Below are positions 18,177 through 27,798 of a stretch of 64,000 bases of DNA, piece after piece. The DNA is from Rhizobium herbae. GTDB lineage: Bacteria > Pseudomonadota > Alphaproteobacteria > Rhizobiales > Rhizobiaceae. The translations under genes and the position numbers were made by a program. The stretch lies in contig NZ_JAGGJV010000003.1 of NCBI RefSeq assembly GCF_017873135.1, positions 248,001-312,000 on the forward strand, written 5' to 3'. Positions within the stretch are counted from its first letter, which is position 1. Every line of letters begins with the position of its first letter. The notes beneath the pieces were generated by a model. It saw only the letters and a list, made by a program, of their open reading frames with translations. It searched no databases and had not been told where the DNA came from.

Positions 18177-18411
18177 GGCGTTAAGGTCTTCGTCTTTTTG
18201 CAGATCTGCCCTGACGCGCCGGAGGGTGACGGCGAGTGAAAACCGTGCTAAAGGCCGCGCAACGATGGCTGCGCGGATCGTTCAACGGTCCCGGGATCGC
18301 TGGCGATCCCGATGCGCGGCAGACGAACTCTGATCTCAGCATTATACGCATCGGCGGCAAGCAAAAGCGCTTGAACGGACCTTGCGTATCGCACAATGGG
18401 AAATGGCGAGC

Positions 18412-19644
18412 ATGGCCGCGACTGAAGCACTCAATCTGGACCGCCCGGTCAAGGCACCCGTCCGCCCGGCGATGTCAGCGGAAAAGCCGACGCTGATCGG
18501 TCTTTCGCGCGAGGACATGGGCAAGGCACTGGCTGAGATCGGTGTGCCGGTCAAGCAGGTGAAGATGCGGTCGAGCCAGCTCTGGCACTGGCTCTATGTG
18601 CGCGGCGTTTCCGATTTCGATCACATGACCAATGTGTCGAAGGATATGCGCGAGATGCTGAAGCAGCATTTCACCATTGCGCGGCCTGAAATCGTCGAGG
18701 AGCAGATCTCGACCGACGGCACCCGCAAATGGCTGCTGCGCTTTCCGCCGCGGGGTGCCGGTCGCCCCGTCGAGATCGAGACCGTCTATATCCCCGAGGA
18801 AGGCCGCGGCACGCTCTGCGTTTCCAGCCAGGTCGGATGCACGCTCACCTGTTCCTTCTGTCATACCGGCACCCAGAAGCTGGTGCGCAACCTGACGGCC
18901 GAGGAAATCCTGTCGCAGCTGCTGCTGGCCCGCGACCGTCTGGGCGATTTCCCGGACCGCGACACGCCGGCCGGCGCCATCGTGCCGAACGAAGGCCGCA
19001 AGGTCACCAACATGGTGATGATGGGCATGGGGGAGCCGCTCTACAATTTCGAGAACGTCAAGACGGCGCTGCTGATCGCCACCGACGGCGATGGCCTGTC
19101 GCTGTCGAAGCGCCGCGTCACGCTGTCGACCTCGGGCATCGTTCCGGAAATCTTCCGCACCGGCGAGGAAATCGGCGTCATGCTGGCGATCTCGCTGCAT
19201 GCGGTGAAGGACGACCTGCGCGACATGCTGGTGCCGATCAACAAGAAATATCCGCTGAAGGACCTGCTCGACGCCTGCCGCAACTATCCCGGCCTTTCGA
19301 ATGCCCGCCGCATCACCTTCGAATATGTGATGCTCGAAGGCGTCAACGATACGCTGGAAGACGCCAAGGAACTGGTGCGCCTGCTGAAGGGCATTCCGGC
19401 CAAGATCAACCTGATCCCGTTCAACCCCTGGCCGGGCACGAACTATCAGTGTTCGAAATGGGAAGAGATCGAGAAATTCGCCGATTTCATCAACGCGGCC
19501 GGTTACGCATCGCCGATCCGCACGCCGCGCGGCCGCGACATTCTCGCCGCCTGCGGCCAGCTGAAATCGGATTCCGAGCGCATGCGCAAGGTCGATCGCA
19601 TGGCATTCGAGGCGATGATGATCGCCAATCATGGCGAGGATTGA
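18412..19644 (+). CDS. rlmN: Dual-specificity rRNA/tRNA adenine-C2 methyltransferase RlmN
   Basis: Radical SAM methyltransferase that makes m2A2503 in 23S rRNA and m2A37 in some tRNAs. The cluster motif CxxxCxxC is CTLTCSFC, embedded in [30 protein letters not shown] follows, and the C-terminal [14 protein letters not shown] carries the second catalytic cysteine. Start choice: in-frame TTG 18382, ATG 18403 and ATG 18412 are possible. I took 18412 because GGGA lies about 10 nt upstream of it. Confidence 0.95.
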   Translation: MAATEALNLDRPVKAPVRPAMSAEKPTLIGLSREDMGKALAEIGVPVKQVKMRSSQLWHWLYVRGVSDFDHMTNVSKDMREMLKQHFTIARPEIVEEQISTDGTRKWLLRFPPRGAGRPVEIETVYIPEEGRGTLCVSSQVGCTLTCSFCHTGTQKLVRNLTAEEILSQLLLARDRLGDFPDRDTPAGAIVPNEGRKVTNMVMMGMGEPLYNFENVKTALLIATDGDGLSLSKRRVTLSTSGIVPEIFRTGEEIGVMLAISLHAVKDDLRDMLVPINKKYPLKDLLDACRNYPGLSNARRITFEYVMLEGVNDTLEDAKELVRLLKGIPAKINLIPFNPWPGTNYQCSKWEEIEKFADFINAAGYASPIRTPRGRDILAACGQLKSDSERMRKVDRMAFEAMMIANHGED

Positions 19645-19703
19645 TCAGCAAATTTGATGAATGCTGGTCTCCAATTCGATTGATTTAAGCTTCCGCCCTT
19701 CCT

Positions 19704-19726
19704 AAGACTGCCCAAAAATCAGTCTT
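19704..19726 (+). promoter_or_regulatory. Leader hairpin next to the ribosome site
   Basis: AAGACTG pairs with CAGTCTT around 9 nt, ending 1-2 nt before the GGAGG of the downstream binding-protein gene. It may stabilise or regulate this leader. Confidence 0.4.
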
Positions 19727-19738
19727 TGGAGGACACCC

Positions 19739-20692
19739 ATGCGCTCACTTCTCGTTGCTCTCGCGGCAACCGTCGCCCTCACGCTGCCCGCGCGGGCGGA
19801 AGACGTCACGGTTGCGGTCACAGCCATCGTCGAACATCCGGCGCTCGATGCCGTGCGCGACGGCGTCAAGGAAGCGCTGGCCGCCGCAGGCTACAAGGAA
19901 GGCGAGAACCTCACGTTCCTCTACGAATCCGCGCAGGGCAACCCGGCAACCGCAGGCCAGATCGCCCGCCAGTTCGCCGGCGAAGCTCCGAATGTGATCG
20001 TTCCGATCTCGACGCCGTCGGCACAGGCCGTGGTCTCCTCGACACGCGACATCCCGGTTGTCTTCACCGCCGTTTCCGATCCGCTCGGCGCGCAGCTGAT
20101 CAAGGACATGGACAAGCCGGGCGGCAACGTCACCGGCCTTTCCGACCTGTCGCCGGTCGCCGAACATGTGGCGCTGATCAAGGAAATCCTGCCGAACGTG
20201 AAGTCGGTCGGCTATCTCTACAATTCCGGCGAGGCAAACTCCGTATCGCTGCTCGCCGTCTTGAAGACGGAAGCCGAGAAGGCCGGCCTGACGGTGGTCG
20301 AATCCGCCGCGACGAAGTCCGCTGAAGTACAGGGCGCGGCTCGCGCCCTCGTCGGCCGCGCCGACGTCATCTATATCCCGACCGACAACACGATCATCTC
20401 GGCGCTCGAAGGTGCTGTCGCCGTCGCCGAGGAGGCCAAGCTGCCGCTCTTCACGGCCGACACGGACTCCGTTTCGCGCGGCGCGGTCGCTGCTCTCGGC
20501 TTCAACTACCATGATGTCGGCAAGCAGACCGGCGACATCGTCGTGCGTGTGCTGAAGGGTGAAAATCCCGGCGATATCGCCGTGAAAATCGCAGCCGGCA
20601 CCGATCTGGTCATCAACAAGTCGGCCGCGACAAAGATGGGCGTCACCTTTCCGGAAAGCGTTCTTGGCCGCGCCACCCGCGTCATCGAATAA
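19739..20692 (+). CDS. ABC transporter substrate-binding protein (ABC_sub_bind, TrpX-like)
   Basis: 317 aa with a signal peptide (about residues 1-20, ending LPARA) and a two-lobed periplasmic-binding fold of the PF04392 type. The repeated lobes show VAVTAIVEHPALDAVRDGVKEAL and VIVPISTPSAQAVVSST. Proteins of this family are linked to amino-acid-like substrates (tryptophan in one named group), but the substrate here is unproven. A GGAGG site lies 6 nt before the ATG, with a hairpin just upstream. Permease and ATPase genes follow. Confidence 0.88.
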   Translation: MRSLLVALAATVALTLPARAEDVTVAVTAIVEHPALDAVRDGVKEALAAAGYKEGENLTFLYESAQGNPATAGQIARQFAGEAPNVIVPISTPSAQAVVSSTRDIPVVFTAVSDPLGAQLIKDMDKPGGNVTGLSDLSPVAEHVALIKEILPNVKSVGYLYNSGEANSVSLLAVLKTEAEKAGLTVVESAATKSAEVQGAARALVGRADVIYIPTDNTIISALEGAVAVAEEAKLPLFTADTDSVSRGAVAALGFNYHDVGKQTGDIVVRVLKGENPGDIAVKIAAGTDLVINKSAATKMGVTFPESVLGRATRVIE

Positions 20693-20730
20693 TCACGAAG
20701 CGTTTTCGACTGGGCAATCCGATTGATTTT

Positions 20731-20761
20731 GAACCGTCACCGCACCATACGGGGGCGGTTC
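20731..20761 (+). promoter_or_regulatory. Hairpin between binding-protein and permease genes
   Basis: GAACCG ... CGGTTC with inner CCGC/GCGG-type pairing forms an imperfect stem in the 145 bp gap. Such hairpins often make transport operons express more binding protein than membrane subunits. There is no U-tract. Confidence 0.4.
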
Positions 20762-20837
20762 ATCTGTAAAACAGGCCCGTTTCACCTGCCGATATGGCCG
20801 GAACGAGCTTGAAGACCAAGGAAGAGGACCGACAGCG

Positions 20838-21716
20838 GTGAGCCAAATTGCCTTCTGGGGAGCGGTGGAACTGGGGCTCGTCTATGCCTTCGTCGCCATC
20901 GGCGTGTTCCTTGCCTTCCGCGTGCTCGATTTTCCCGATCTGACCGTCGACGGCTCGTTTCCGCTCGGCGCTGCCGTTGCCGCGGTGCTGATCATCGCCG
21001 GTATCAATCCGTGGCTTGCTTCGGGCGTCGCCATGATCGCCGGGGCTGCCGCCGGCATCGTCACCGCCATCCTCAATGTCCGCTTCCGCATCCTTAACCT
21101 GCTCGCATCCATTTTGACGATGATCGCGCTGTTCTCCGTCAATCTGCGCGTCATGGGCAAACCGAATGTGGCGTTGATCAATGCCGACACGATGCTGTCG
21201 CCGTTCTATGGCCTGGGCCTGCGGGATTTTTACGTTCGCCCACTGTTCGTCGGGCTTCTGGTCCTCGTCGCCGTTCTCGCCGTCTGGCGCTTTCTTGAAA
21301 GTGACGCCGGTCTTGCGATGCGGGCAACCGGCGCCAATGCGCGCATGGCAAGGGCGCAAGGGGTTGAAACCAGCCGCCAGATCTATCTCGGCATGGCGTT
21401 GTCCAACGCGCTGGTCGCGCTTGGCGGCGCGCTGTTTGCCCAGACCAACGGCTTTGCCGACGTCACCTCCGGCGTCGGCACCATCGTCGTCGGTCTCGCC
21501 GCCGTCATCATCGGCGAAACCCTGCTCGGCAGCCGCGGCATCCTGATCGCGCTGCTCGGCTGCGTGCTCGGCTCGATCCTCTACCGCATCGCCATCCAGC
21601 TGGCGCTCTCGACCGATATCCTCGGGCTGCAGGCGTCCGACCTCAATTTCGTCACGGCAGCGCTCGTCACCGTCGCCCTCGTTCTTCCCCGCCTGCGCCG
21701 CGGAGGTGCCGCATGA
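20838..21716 (+). CDS. ABC transporter permease (branched-chain/TrpY-like type)
   Basis: 292 aa, GTG start. About eight to nine hydrophobic helices with the BPD_transp_2 pattern, including the LDFPDLTVDGSFPLGAAV segment near residue 35 that marks the permeases partnered with PF04392 binding proteins. The EAA-like cytoplasmic loop is around VETSRQIYLGMALSNALVALGG. Its stop overlaps the ATPase start in an ATGA, so the two are translationally coupled. Confidence 0.88.
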   Translation: MSQIAFWGAVELGLVYAFVAIGVFLAFRVLDFPDLTVDGSFPLGAAVAAVLIIAGINPWLASGVAMIAGAAAGIVTAILNVRFRILNLLASILTMIALFSVNLRVMGKPNVALINADTMLSPFYGLGLRDFYVRPLFVGLLVLVAVLAVWRFLESDAGLAMRATGANARMARAQGVETSRQIYLGMALSNALVALGGALFAQTNGFADVTSGVGTIVVGLAAVIIGETLLGSRGILIALLGCVLGSILYRIAIQLALSTDILGLQASDLNFVTAALVTVALVLPRLRRGGAA

Positions 21717-22507
21717 TCAAGCTCGACACTATCCAGGTCATTTTCGGCAAGGGAACGCCGCTGCAGAAGCAGGCGCTGAACGGCGTCAGCCTGACCATCG
21801 AACAAGGCACCTTCGTCACCGTCATCGGTTCGAACGGCGCCGGCAAATCGACGGTGCTCGGCGTGCTCGCCGGCGACGTCATCCCGACGGCAGGCACGGT
21901 GACGATCGGCAGGACCGACGTCACCCGCAAGGGTACCGCAGCCCGCGCCGGTCTTGTCGCCCGCGTCTTCCAGGATCCGCTGGCAGGCAGCTGCGGGGCC
22001 TTGTCGATCGAGGAAAACCTGGCGCTTGCTGCACGGCGCGGCGAAAGCCGGGGACTGACGCCCGCACTCGGCCCGAAGCGCCGCGAACATTTTCGCCAAC
22101 GCATCGCCGAACTCAACCTTGGCCTTGAAAACCGCATGAAGGACCGGATGGACCTCCTCTCGGGCGGCCAACGGCAGGCGGTTTCTCTGGTCATGGCGAC
22201 GCTCGCTGGCTCAGAGGTGCTGCTGCTCGACGAGCATACGGCCGCACTCGACCCAGGCATGGCCGAATTCATCATGAACCTCACCCAGAAGATCGTTTCC
22301 GAGCGCAAGCTGACGGCGCTGATGGTCACGCACTCGATGCGCCAGGCGCTCGATTTCGGTCACCGCACCATCATGTTGCATGCCGGCGAAGTTGTCCTCG
22401 ACGTCTCCGGCGACAGCCGCAAGACGCTGCAGGTCGAGGACCTCATCGCCATGTTCCGCAAGATTCGCGGCCAGACGCTGGATGACGATGCGCTGCTGAT
22501 CGGGTAA
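21713..22507 (+). CDS. ABC transporter ATP-binding protein (TrpZ-like)
   Basis: 264 aa. Walker A is GSNGAGKST (about residues 38-46), the signature is LLSGGQRQAVSLVMATL, and Walker B is VLLLDEHTAALDP. The His in DEHTAALDP and the RQAVSL signature are typical of the ATPases found with PF04392 systems. It completes the binding protein-permease-ATPase importer. It overlaps the permease gene by 4 nt. Confidence 0.9.
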   Translation: MIKLDTIQVIFGKGTPLQKQALNGVSLTIEQGTFVTVIGSNGAGKSTVLGVLAGDVIPTAGTVTIGRTDVTRKGTAARAGLVARVFQDPLAGSCGALSIEENLALAARRGESRGLTPALGPKRREHFRQRIAELNLGLENRMKDRMDLLSGGQRQAVSLVMATLAGSEVLLLDEHTAALDPGMAEFIMNLTQKIVSERKLTALMVTHSMRQALDFGHRTIMLHAGEVVLDVSGDSRKTLQVEDLIAMFRKIRGQTLDDDALLIG

Positions 22508-22570
22508 TAACGGCCGCCGTCAATTTGCTCCGATCGACCGTCAAGCATGTCGTGTCATTGATGGAGGTAT

Positions 22571-23209
22571 ATGATGTTCTCACGCCGCGTTCTGATCGCC
22601 GGTGGACTGTGCGCCGGCGCCGCTGGCCTGATGTTTCCCGTCTTGCGCCCTCGCGCCGAAAGCGGGACTTCTGCTGAAGAATGGGCGGAAAATCTGGTGA
22701 CGGCGGCCCGGTCCCAGATCGGCGTCACGCTGGTCTACGATCCCTCCTATTCGAAGATCGCTTTCCCGGGCGGCGACGTGCCTCGTTTCAAAGGGGTTTG
22801 CACGGATGTTATCGTTCGGGCCTATCGGGACGGCTTGAACCTCGATCTCCAGGCCCTGGTGCACGCCGACATGCGCAGCGCTTTCGGCGCATATCCCAAG
22901 AACTGGGGCTTGAAGACCACCGACAGCAACATTGACCACCGGCGCGTGCCGAACCTGCAGACGTTTCTCAAGCGGCAGAATGCAGAACAGCCCATCGGCA
23001 CGGACGGGCTTTCCTATCTGGCAGGTGACGTGATCACGCAGATGCTGCCTGGCAACAAGCCGCATATCGCCATCGTCAGCGACATGCTGAACGACGACGG
23101 GTCGCGGCCGCTGCTGATCCACAATATCGGATGGGGAACGAGGATGGAGGATATCCTCTTTACCTTTTCAATTACCGGGCACTACCGCTATAGCGGCCAG
23201 ACCGCCTAG
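22571..23209 (+). CDS. DUF1287 family exported protein (YiiX/NlpC-P60-like)
   Basis: 212 aa with a twin-arginine-like leader (SRRVLIAGG, hydrophobic to about residue 25). The DUF1287 core is AARSQIGVTLVYDPSYSKIAFPGGDVP, then VCTDVIVRAYRDGLNLDLQALVH, then DVITQMLPGNKPHIAIVSD. Cys and His in these blocks form a cysteine-peptidase-like arrangement, suggesting a cell-wall hydrolase; activity is not established. Its TAG shares the CTAG with the stop of the convergent LysE-type gene. Confidence 0.85.
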   Translation: MMFSRRVLIAGGLCAGAAGLMFPVLRPRAESGTSAEEWAENLVTAARSQIGVTLVYDPSYSKIAFPGGDVPRFKGVCTDVIVRAYRDGLNLDLQALVHADMRSAFGAYPKNWGLKTTDSNIDHRRVPNLQTFLKRQNAEQPIGTDGLSYLAGDVITQMLPGNKPHIAIVSDMLNDDGSRPLLIHNIGWGTRMEDILFTFSITGHYRYSGQTA

Positions 23210-23847
23210 CGCGTCTGCGTGAACAGGATCTTTACCGCAAAGATCGAGAACACGCCGGCGAACGTATAGTCGATGCCGCGCATGACGCTTTTGTGGCGCT
23301 GCAGCCAGGCAGACAGCCAGTCGGCCGTCAGGATGACCAGCACATTGACCGGCATCGCCGCGACGATGAAGAAGAAGCCGAGGAACAAAAGCTTCTGGGT
23401 CACGGCCGGATCGTTGGCGGTGACGAACTGCGGCAGGAAGGTCATGAAGAAGATGATGACCTTGGGGTTGAGCAGATTGACCCAGAGCCCGGTCGAGATA
23501 TTGGCCAGCGCCGAAGCGCCAGTGTCGTCGACATTCTTGACCGTCAGGGTCGATCCATAACGGATCGCCTGCACCGCCAGCCAGAACAGATAGGCGGCGC
23601 CACCGGTTTTCAGGATCATGAAGGCGGTCGGCGAAGCGGTGATCAGCGCCGAGATGCCGAAGGCGACCAGAAGCGTGTGCACGACGCAGCCAAGGCTCGT
23701 TCCGACCACTATGAAAAACGCAGCGGCCTTGCCCTGCGACAGCGCCCGGCTGATCGACAGCGTCATGTCAGGGCCTGGCGTCGCCGCCAGAAGCAGCGTC
23801 GCGGCGGTGAAAGCCAGGAGGGTCGGCAGGCTGGGCAGGAAATCCAT
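23206..23847 (-). CDS. LysE/RhtB family amino-acid exporter
   Basis: 213 aa with six hydrophobic helices. The first helix ends in ATPGPDMTLSISRALSQG, the conserved family motif, and the central loop has NLLNPKVIIFFMTFLPQFV. RhtB/LysE proteins export amino acids or related metabolites; the substrate is not predictable. The start at 23847 was chosen because the family begins just before the first helix. It is divergent from the ParD gene and convergent with the DUF1287 gene, overlapping in the four-base CTAG. Confidence 0.9.
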   Translation of the reverse strand: MDFLPSLPTLLAFTAATLLLAATPGPDMTLSISRALSQGKAAAFFIVVGTSLGCVVHTLLVAFGISALITASPTAFMILKTGGAAYLFWLAVQAIRYGSTLTVKNVDDTGASALANISTGLWVNLLNPKVIIFFMTFLPQFVTANDPAVTQKLLFLGFFFIVAAMPVNVLVILTADWLSAWLQRHKSVMRGIDYTFAGVFSIFAVKILFTQTR

Positions 23848-23933
23848 GGTCGGGTCTTTCAGGCAGAATGGAATTCTTGTCTCGATATCACAGCCCATGC
23901 TAGATTGCAGCCACGCAATCGGCAGGAATTCCC

Positions 23934-24182
23934 ATGGCATGGAACGCACAGATTGTTTTGGACGACGAACTCGGCGCTTTTATTGACCGTCAGGTTCGCG
24001 AGGGGAACTATGCCTCCGCGAATGAAGTCGTGCAGGCCGGGCTACGCCTTCTTCGTGACGATGACGCCAAGCTCGAAGCACTCAGGGCCGCGCTGATCGA
24101 GGGCGAGGAATCGGGCGAGCCCGAGGAATTCGATTTCGACGACTTCCTGAAACAGATGCATGGAAAGTATGCCGCCAGATAA
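23934..24182 (+). CDS. parD: Type II antitoxin, ParD/CopG ribbon-helix-helix
   Basis: 82 aa. The N-terminal [34 protein letters not shown] is the ParD ribbon-helix-helix. The acidic C-terminus ([16 protein letters not shown]) is the toxin-neutralising tail. It lies upstream of and overlaps the toxin gene by 23 nt, the standard antitoxin-first order. The dimer is expected to repress its own promoter in the 86 bp gap next to the LysE-type gene. Confidence 0.9.
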   Translation: MAWNAQIVLDDELGAFIDRQVREGNYASANEVVQAGLRLLRDDDAKLEALRAALIEGEESGEPEEFDFDDFLKQMHGKYAAR

Positions 24183-24468
24183 GGGCTACAGACTTCTGCC
24201 CGCCGCCCGGCTGGATCTGGAAAATATCTGGCGCTACAGTTTCGAAACCTGGTCCTTGCAGCAGGCGGACGATTACCAGCGCCAGTTGGTGGATGCTTTC
24301 TCCGCCTTGGCCAACGGCCGGAAAAGAGGCCGAGACTTGCAGGCGATCAGGCCCGGTTATTTCTCAGCAGTCTGTAACTCCCACTGCATTTTCTATCGCA
24401 AGACCGAAACCGGAATCCTCGTCGTTCGCATCCTGCATCCGCGAATGGATCCAATGCGACACCTTTGA
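24160..24468 (+). CDS. parE: Type II toxin, ParE/RelE fold
   Basis: 102 aa. [22 protein letters not shown] is the first helix region of ParE toxins, and the C-terminal strand pair is [23 protein letters not shown]. ParE proteins usually poison DNA gyrase, while RelE relatives cut mRNA; the missing RelE catalytic set favours ParE. An alternative start at 24169 would reduce the overlap with parD. It lies 124 bp upstream of argG, so argG's promoter may lie in or just after it. Confidence 0.88.
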   Translation: MESMPPDKGYRLLPAARLDLENIWRYSFETWSLQQADDYQRQLVDAFSALANGRKRGRDLQAIRPGYFSAVCNSHCIFYRKTETGILVVRILHPRMDPMRHL

Positions 24469-24592
24469 AACGATCGAAGCGCCATTTCCTGACGCTGCGA
24501 GGCTTGCACGCCCCGGCAATCTCGCTAAAAGTGCCGCAGAATTTTTCCTGGGCGCGACCCCGCGTCTTCTTAGACAAGACGGACAGACAAAC

Positions 24593-25810
24593 ATGGCAAA
24601 GCAAGTGAAAAAGGTCGTTCTCGCCTATTCCGGCGGTCTCGACACATCGATCATTCTCAAGTGGCTGCAGACCGAACTCGGTGCCGAAGTCGTCACCTTC
24701 ACCGCCGATCTCGGCCAGGGCGAAGAACTTGAGCCGGCCCGCAAGAAGGCCGAGTTGATGGGCATCAAGGATATCTATATCCGCGATGTGCGCGAAGAGT
24801 TCGTCAAGGACTTCGTCTTCCCGATGTTCCGCGCCAACGCCGTCTATGAGGGCGTCTACCTGCTCGGGACCTCGATCGCCCGTCCGCTGATTTCCAAGCA
24901 CCTGATCGACATCGCCCGCGAAACCGGCGCCGATGCGATTGCGCATGGCGCCACCGGCAAGGGCAACGACCAGGTCCGTTTCGAGCTTTCGGCTTACGCG
25001 CTGAACCCCGACATCAAGATCATCGCCCCCTGGCGCGACTGGTCGTTCAAGAGCCGTACCGACCTGCTCGCCTTCGCCGAGCAGCACCAGATTCCGGTTG
25101 CCAAGGACAAGATGGGCGAAGCGCCGTTCTCGGTCGACGCCAACCTTCTGCACTCGTCGTCCGAGGGCAAGGTTCTCGAAGATCCGGCTGTCGAAGCCCC
25201 GAACTACGTCTACATGCGCACCATCTCGCCGGAAGAAGCTCCGGATGTGGCGACCACTGTCAAGATCGGCTTCCGCAAGGGTGACGCCGTTTCGATCGAC
25301 GGCAAGGAGATGAGCCCGGCCTCGATCCTGACGGCGCTGAACGCACTCGGCCGGGACAACGGCATCGGCCGTCTTGATCTCGTCGAGAACCGCTTCGTCG
25401 GCATGAAGTCGCGCGGCGTCTACGAGACCCCCGGCGGCACGATTCTGTTGACCGCCCACCGCGCCATCGAATCGATCACGCTCGACCGGGGTGCGGCCCA
25501 CCTCAAGGACGACATCATGCCGCGCTACGCGGAGCTGATCTATTACGGCTTCTGGTTCTCGCCGGAGCGCGAAATGCTGCAGGCATTGATCGACAAGAGC
25601 CAGGAGCATGTCGAAGGCGAAGTGACGCTGAAGCTCTATAAGGGCAATGTCATGGTCACCGGACGCGAAAGCGAAAAGTCGCTCTACTCCGACAAGCTGG
25701 TGACCTTCGAGGACGACCAGGGCGCCTACGACCAGAAGGACGCCGCCGGCTTCATCAAGCTCAACGCACTGCGCCTGCGCACGCTGGCCGCCCGCAACCG
25801 CGACAAGTAA
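24593..25810 (+). CDS. argG: Argininosuccinate synthase
   Basis: 405 aa, the family length. The ATP pyrophosphatase P-loop is [10 protein letters not shown] (residues 10-19) and further signatures are [20 protein letters not shown] and SREVYETPGG-type (here [10 protein letters not shown]). The enzyme joins citrulline and aspartate in arginine synthesis. The ATG at 24593 is the correct start because the P-loop must lie near residue 10. It is monocistronic, followed by its own terminator. Confidence 0.97.
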   Translation: MAKQVKKVVLAYSGGLDTSIILKWLQTELGAEVVTFTADLGQGEELEPARKKAELMGIKDIYIRDVREEFVKDFVFPMFRANAVYEGVYLLGTSIARPLISKHLIDIARETGADAIAHGATGKGNDQVRFELSAYALNPDIKIIAPWRDWSFKSRTDLLAFAEQHQIPVAKDKMGEAPFSVDANLLHSSSEGKVLEDPAVEAPNYVYMRTISPEEAPDVATTVKIGFRKGDAVSIDGKEMSPASILTALNALGRDNGIGRLDLVENRFVGMKSRGVYETPGGTILLTAHRAIESITLDRGAAHLKDDIMPRYAELIYYGFWFSPEREMLQALIDKSQEHVEGEVTLKLYKGNVMVTGRESEKSLYSDKLVTFEDDQGAYDQKDAAGFIKLNALRLRTLAARNRDK

Positions 25811-25833
25811 AAGCTGCCTGAGCCTCGCTTCGA

Positions 25834-25865
25834 AAGCCCGTTTCCGCAAGGAGGCGGGCTTTTTC
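25834..25865 (+). terminator. Intrinsic terminator of argG
   Basis: AAGCCCG pairs with CGGGCTT, followed by a T-run (TTTTTCG). The convergent MFS gene ends just beyond it, so it may serve both genes. Confidence 0.85.
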
Positions 25866-25867
25866 GT

Positions 25868-27085
25868 CTATTCGCCTGGAGCTTTGGCGACATCCAGCAC
25901 CAGACGGCGCGTCAGGGAAGCAAACCGGATGTAGCTCAAGACTGAGATGAACAGCATCGTCGGGATGATCAGGCCGAAGGCGATGAAGGGCGTGCCGAGA
26001 AGCGCTGCCGCCAGACCGCCGAGAAAGCCGCCGGCCATCTGGATGAAGCCCATCATCGCCGATGCGGAACCGGCGATGTGCGGGAAGGATTGCAGCGCCG
26101 CCGTCGTCATATGCGGTGTCAGGACGGCGATGCCGAAGCTGGAAAAGGCGACCGGCAGCATCACCGAAAGATAGGTCGGCTCGACGAAAAGGACGGACAG
26201 CGCAATCAGCACCCCACCGATGGCGCAAAGGGCAAGCCCGACGCGAACGGAGCCTTCGCCGCCGAGTTTTGCCGCCGTCAGCCTGAGACAGACCGAGCCC
26301 GAAAAATAGGAACCGCTCTGCATCAGCATGCCGAGCCCGAAGGCGGTTGGTGTCATGCCGACCTTGTCGATCAGGATGAAGGACAGCATGGTGGATTGTG
26401 CATAGAGAGCGCCGACGGAACCACCGAGAACGATGGCGGCGGCAACGAACCGCGGATCGCAGATGAGTTCGCCATAGGCGGCAAGAAGCGGACCCGGCCG
26501 GGCGCGGCGGCGGTCCGGCGTCGCGGTCTCACGCATGAAAACGAGAACGGCGAAGATGGCGATTAGTCCGAACCCGACCAGCAGGAAAAAGATCGCCTGC
26601 CATCCGAAGGCCGCGAGCGCCAGCCCGCCGAGCGTCGGCGCCATGGCCGGGCCGATGGCCAGCATGATGCCGATCAGGTTCATGATGCGCGACGCTTCGG
26701 CACCGGTGAACTGATCGCGAACGATGGCGCGCGCGACGGTAATGCCGACGGACGCGCCGATCCCCTGGATCAGCCGTCCGGCGAGCAGCCATTCGACCGA
26801 TGGCGCAAGGGCGCAGATAAGACTGCCGAGGAGATTGATGCCGACGAAGGCGAGCGTCGCCTTCTTGCGGCCGAATGCATCGGACATCGGCCCTGCGATG
26901 AGCTGTGCAATGGAAAAGCCACCGAAATAGACCGACAGCGTCAGCTTGATCATCGATTCGGTGGTGGCAAATGCCTGTACCAGTTCCGGCATGGCCGGCG
27001 TATAAATCGACATCGAGATCGGCCCGAGGGTCGCCAGCAGTGCACCGAGCATGCTGGTGCGGCGTTCGCTCATGCGCAAGCTCAT
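25868..27085 (-). CDS. MFS drug-resistance transporter, Bcr/CflA type
   Basis: 405 aa with twelve predicted helices. Family motifs are MSIYTPAMPELVQAFATT after the first helix, the loop 2-3 GPMSDAFGRKK, and GRLIQGIGASVGITVARAIVRD. It is expected to extrude toxic compounds by proton antiport. Its start overlaps the stop of the MarR gene by 4 nt, so MarR probably represses the pair. Confidence 0.9.
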   Translation of the reverse strand: MSLRMSERRTSMLGALLATLGPISMSIYTPAMPELVQAFATTESMIKLTLSVYFGGFSIAQLIAGPMSDAFGRKKATLAFVGINLLGSLICALAPSVEWLLAGRLIQGIGASVGITVARAIVRDQFTGAEASRIMNLIGIMLAIGPAMAPTLGGLALAAFGWQAIFFLLVGFGLIAIFAVLVFMRETATPDRRRARPGPLLAAYGELICDPRFVAAAIVLGGSVGALYAQSTMLSFILIDKVGMTPTAFGLGMLMQSGSYFSGSVCLRLTAAKLGGEGSVRVGLALCAIGGVLIALSVLFVEPTYLSVMLPVAFSSFGIAVLTPHMTTAALQSFPHIAGSASAMMGFIQMAGGFLGGLAAALLGTPFIAFGLIIPTMLFISVLSYIRFASLTRRLVLDVAKAPGE

Positions 27086-27561
27086 TCGGCGACACTCTTC
27101 CTGTCGGGGGAAACGCAGCGATCCAGCTGATGAAGATTTTCGCGCAAACCCTTGAGGCTCGCCCGCAACGCCTCGCGGCCGTCGGCATCGAGGCCGAGCG
27201 TCACCTGGTCCATCAGTTCGCGCACCTGTTTCCGAAGATCGAGAAGGAGCGGATCGGCCTTGTCGGTCACGACCACATTCTTTGCCCGGCGGTCGCAGGG
27301 ATCGGGAACCCGTTCCACAAGCCCAAGTCCCTCGAGACGATCGAGATAGGTGGACAGCGTCATCGGCTCGATGCCCATTTTCACGGCGATGTCCGCTTGC
27401 TTGATTCCTTCGGTGGCAGCGACCTGGATCAGCGCCCGGGCTTCGCCCGGGGTCACTCCCAGGCCGGAAGCGCTGATGCGGCGGTCGAAAGCGCCTCGCA
27501 GCAGCCGCGACACATCGGTCAGCAGCATGCCGATCGTATCGGTTTCAAGTCTGATGGGCAT
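27082..27561 (-). CDS. MarR family transcriptional regulator
   Basis: 159 aa with a winged helix. The recognition region is IKQADIAVKMGIEPMTLSTYLDRLEGLGLVERVPDPCDRRAKNVVVTDKA, where DPCDRR is the wing. It is transcribed with, and slightly overlaps, the Bcr-type pump, pointing to substrate-induced derepression of that pump. Its operator should lie between 27562 and 27798. Confidence 0.9.
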   Translation of the reverse strand: MPIRLETDTIGMLLTDVSRLLRGAFDRRISASGLGVTPGEARALIQVAATEGIKQADIAVKMGIEPMTLSTYLDRLEGLGLVERVPDPCDRRAKNVVVTDKADPLLLDLRKQVRELMDQVTLGLDADGREALRASLKGLRENLHQLDRCVSPDRKSVAE

Positions 27562-27798
27562 GAGAACTCACGGCGCCGTTTATCGTAAGCTTTACTTAGC
27601 ACCCTGCGTCTAACGCGACAAGTTTGGCTGACCGTCAACCAAAAGAACATCTAATAAACTGATCACGAAAATATCACATGCAAGCACACGCGATGACAAC
27701 GCCGTGCATCGCGGACGCGTGAATTGAACGTGTTCGCGCGGCAGGTGCAGAGTTCGTCCCGGGGGCAATCACGCTCCCTGTTCACTGGGAGACAGAAA

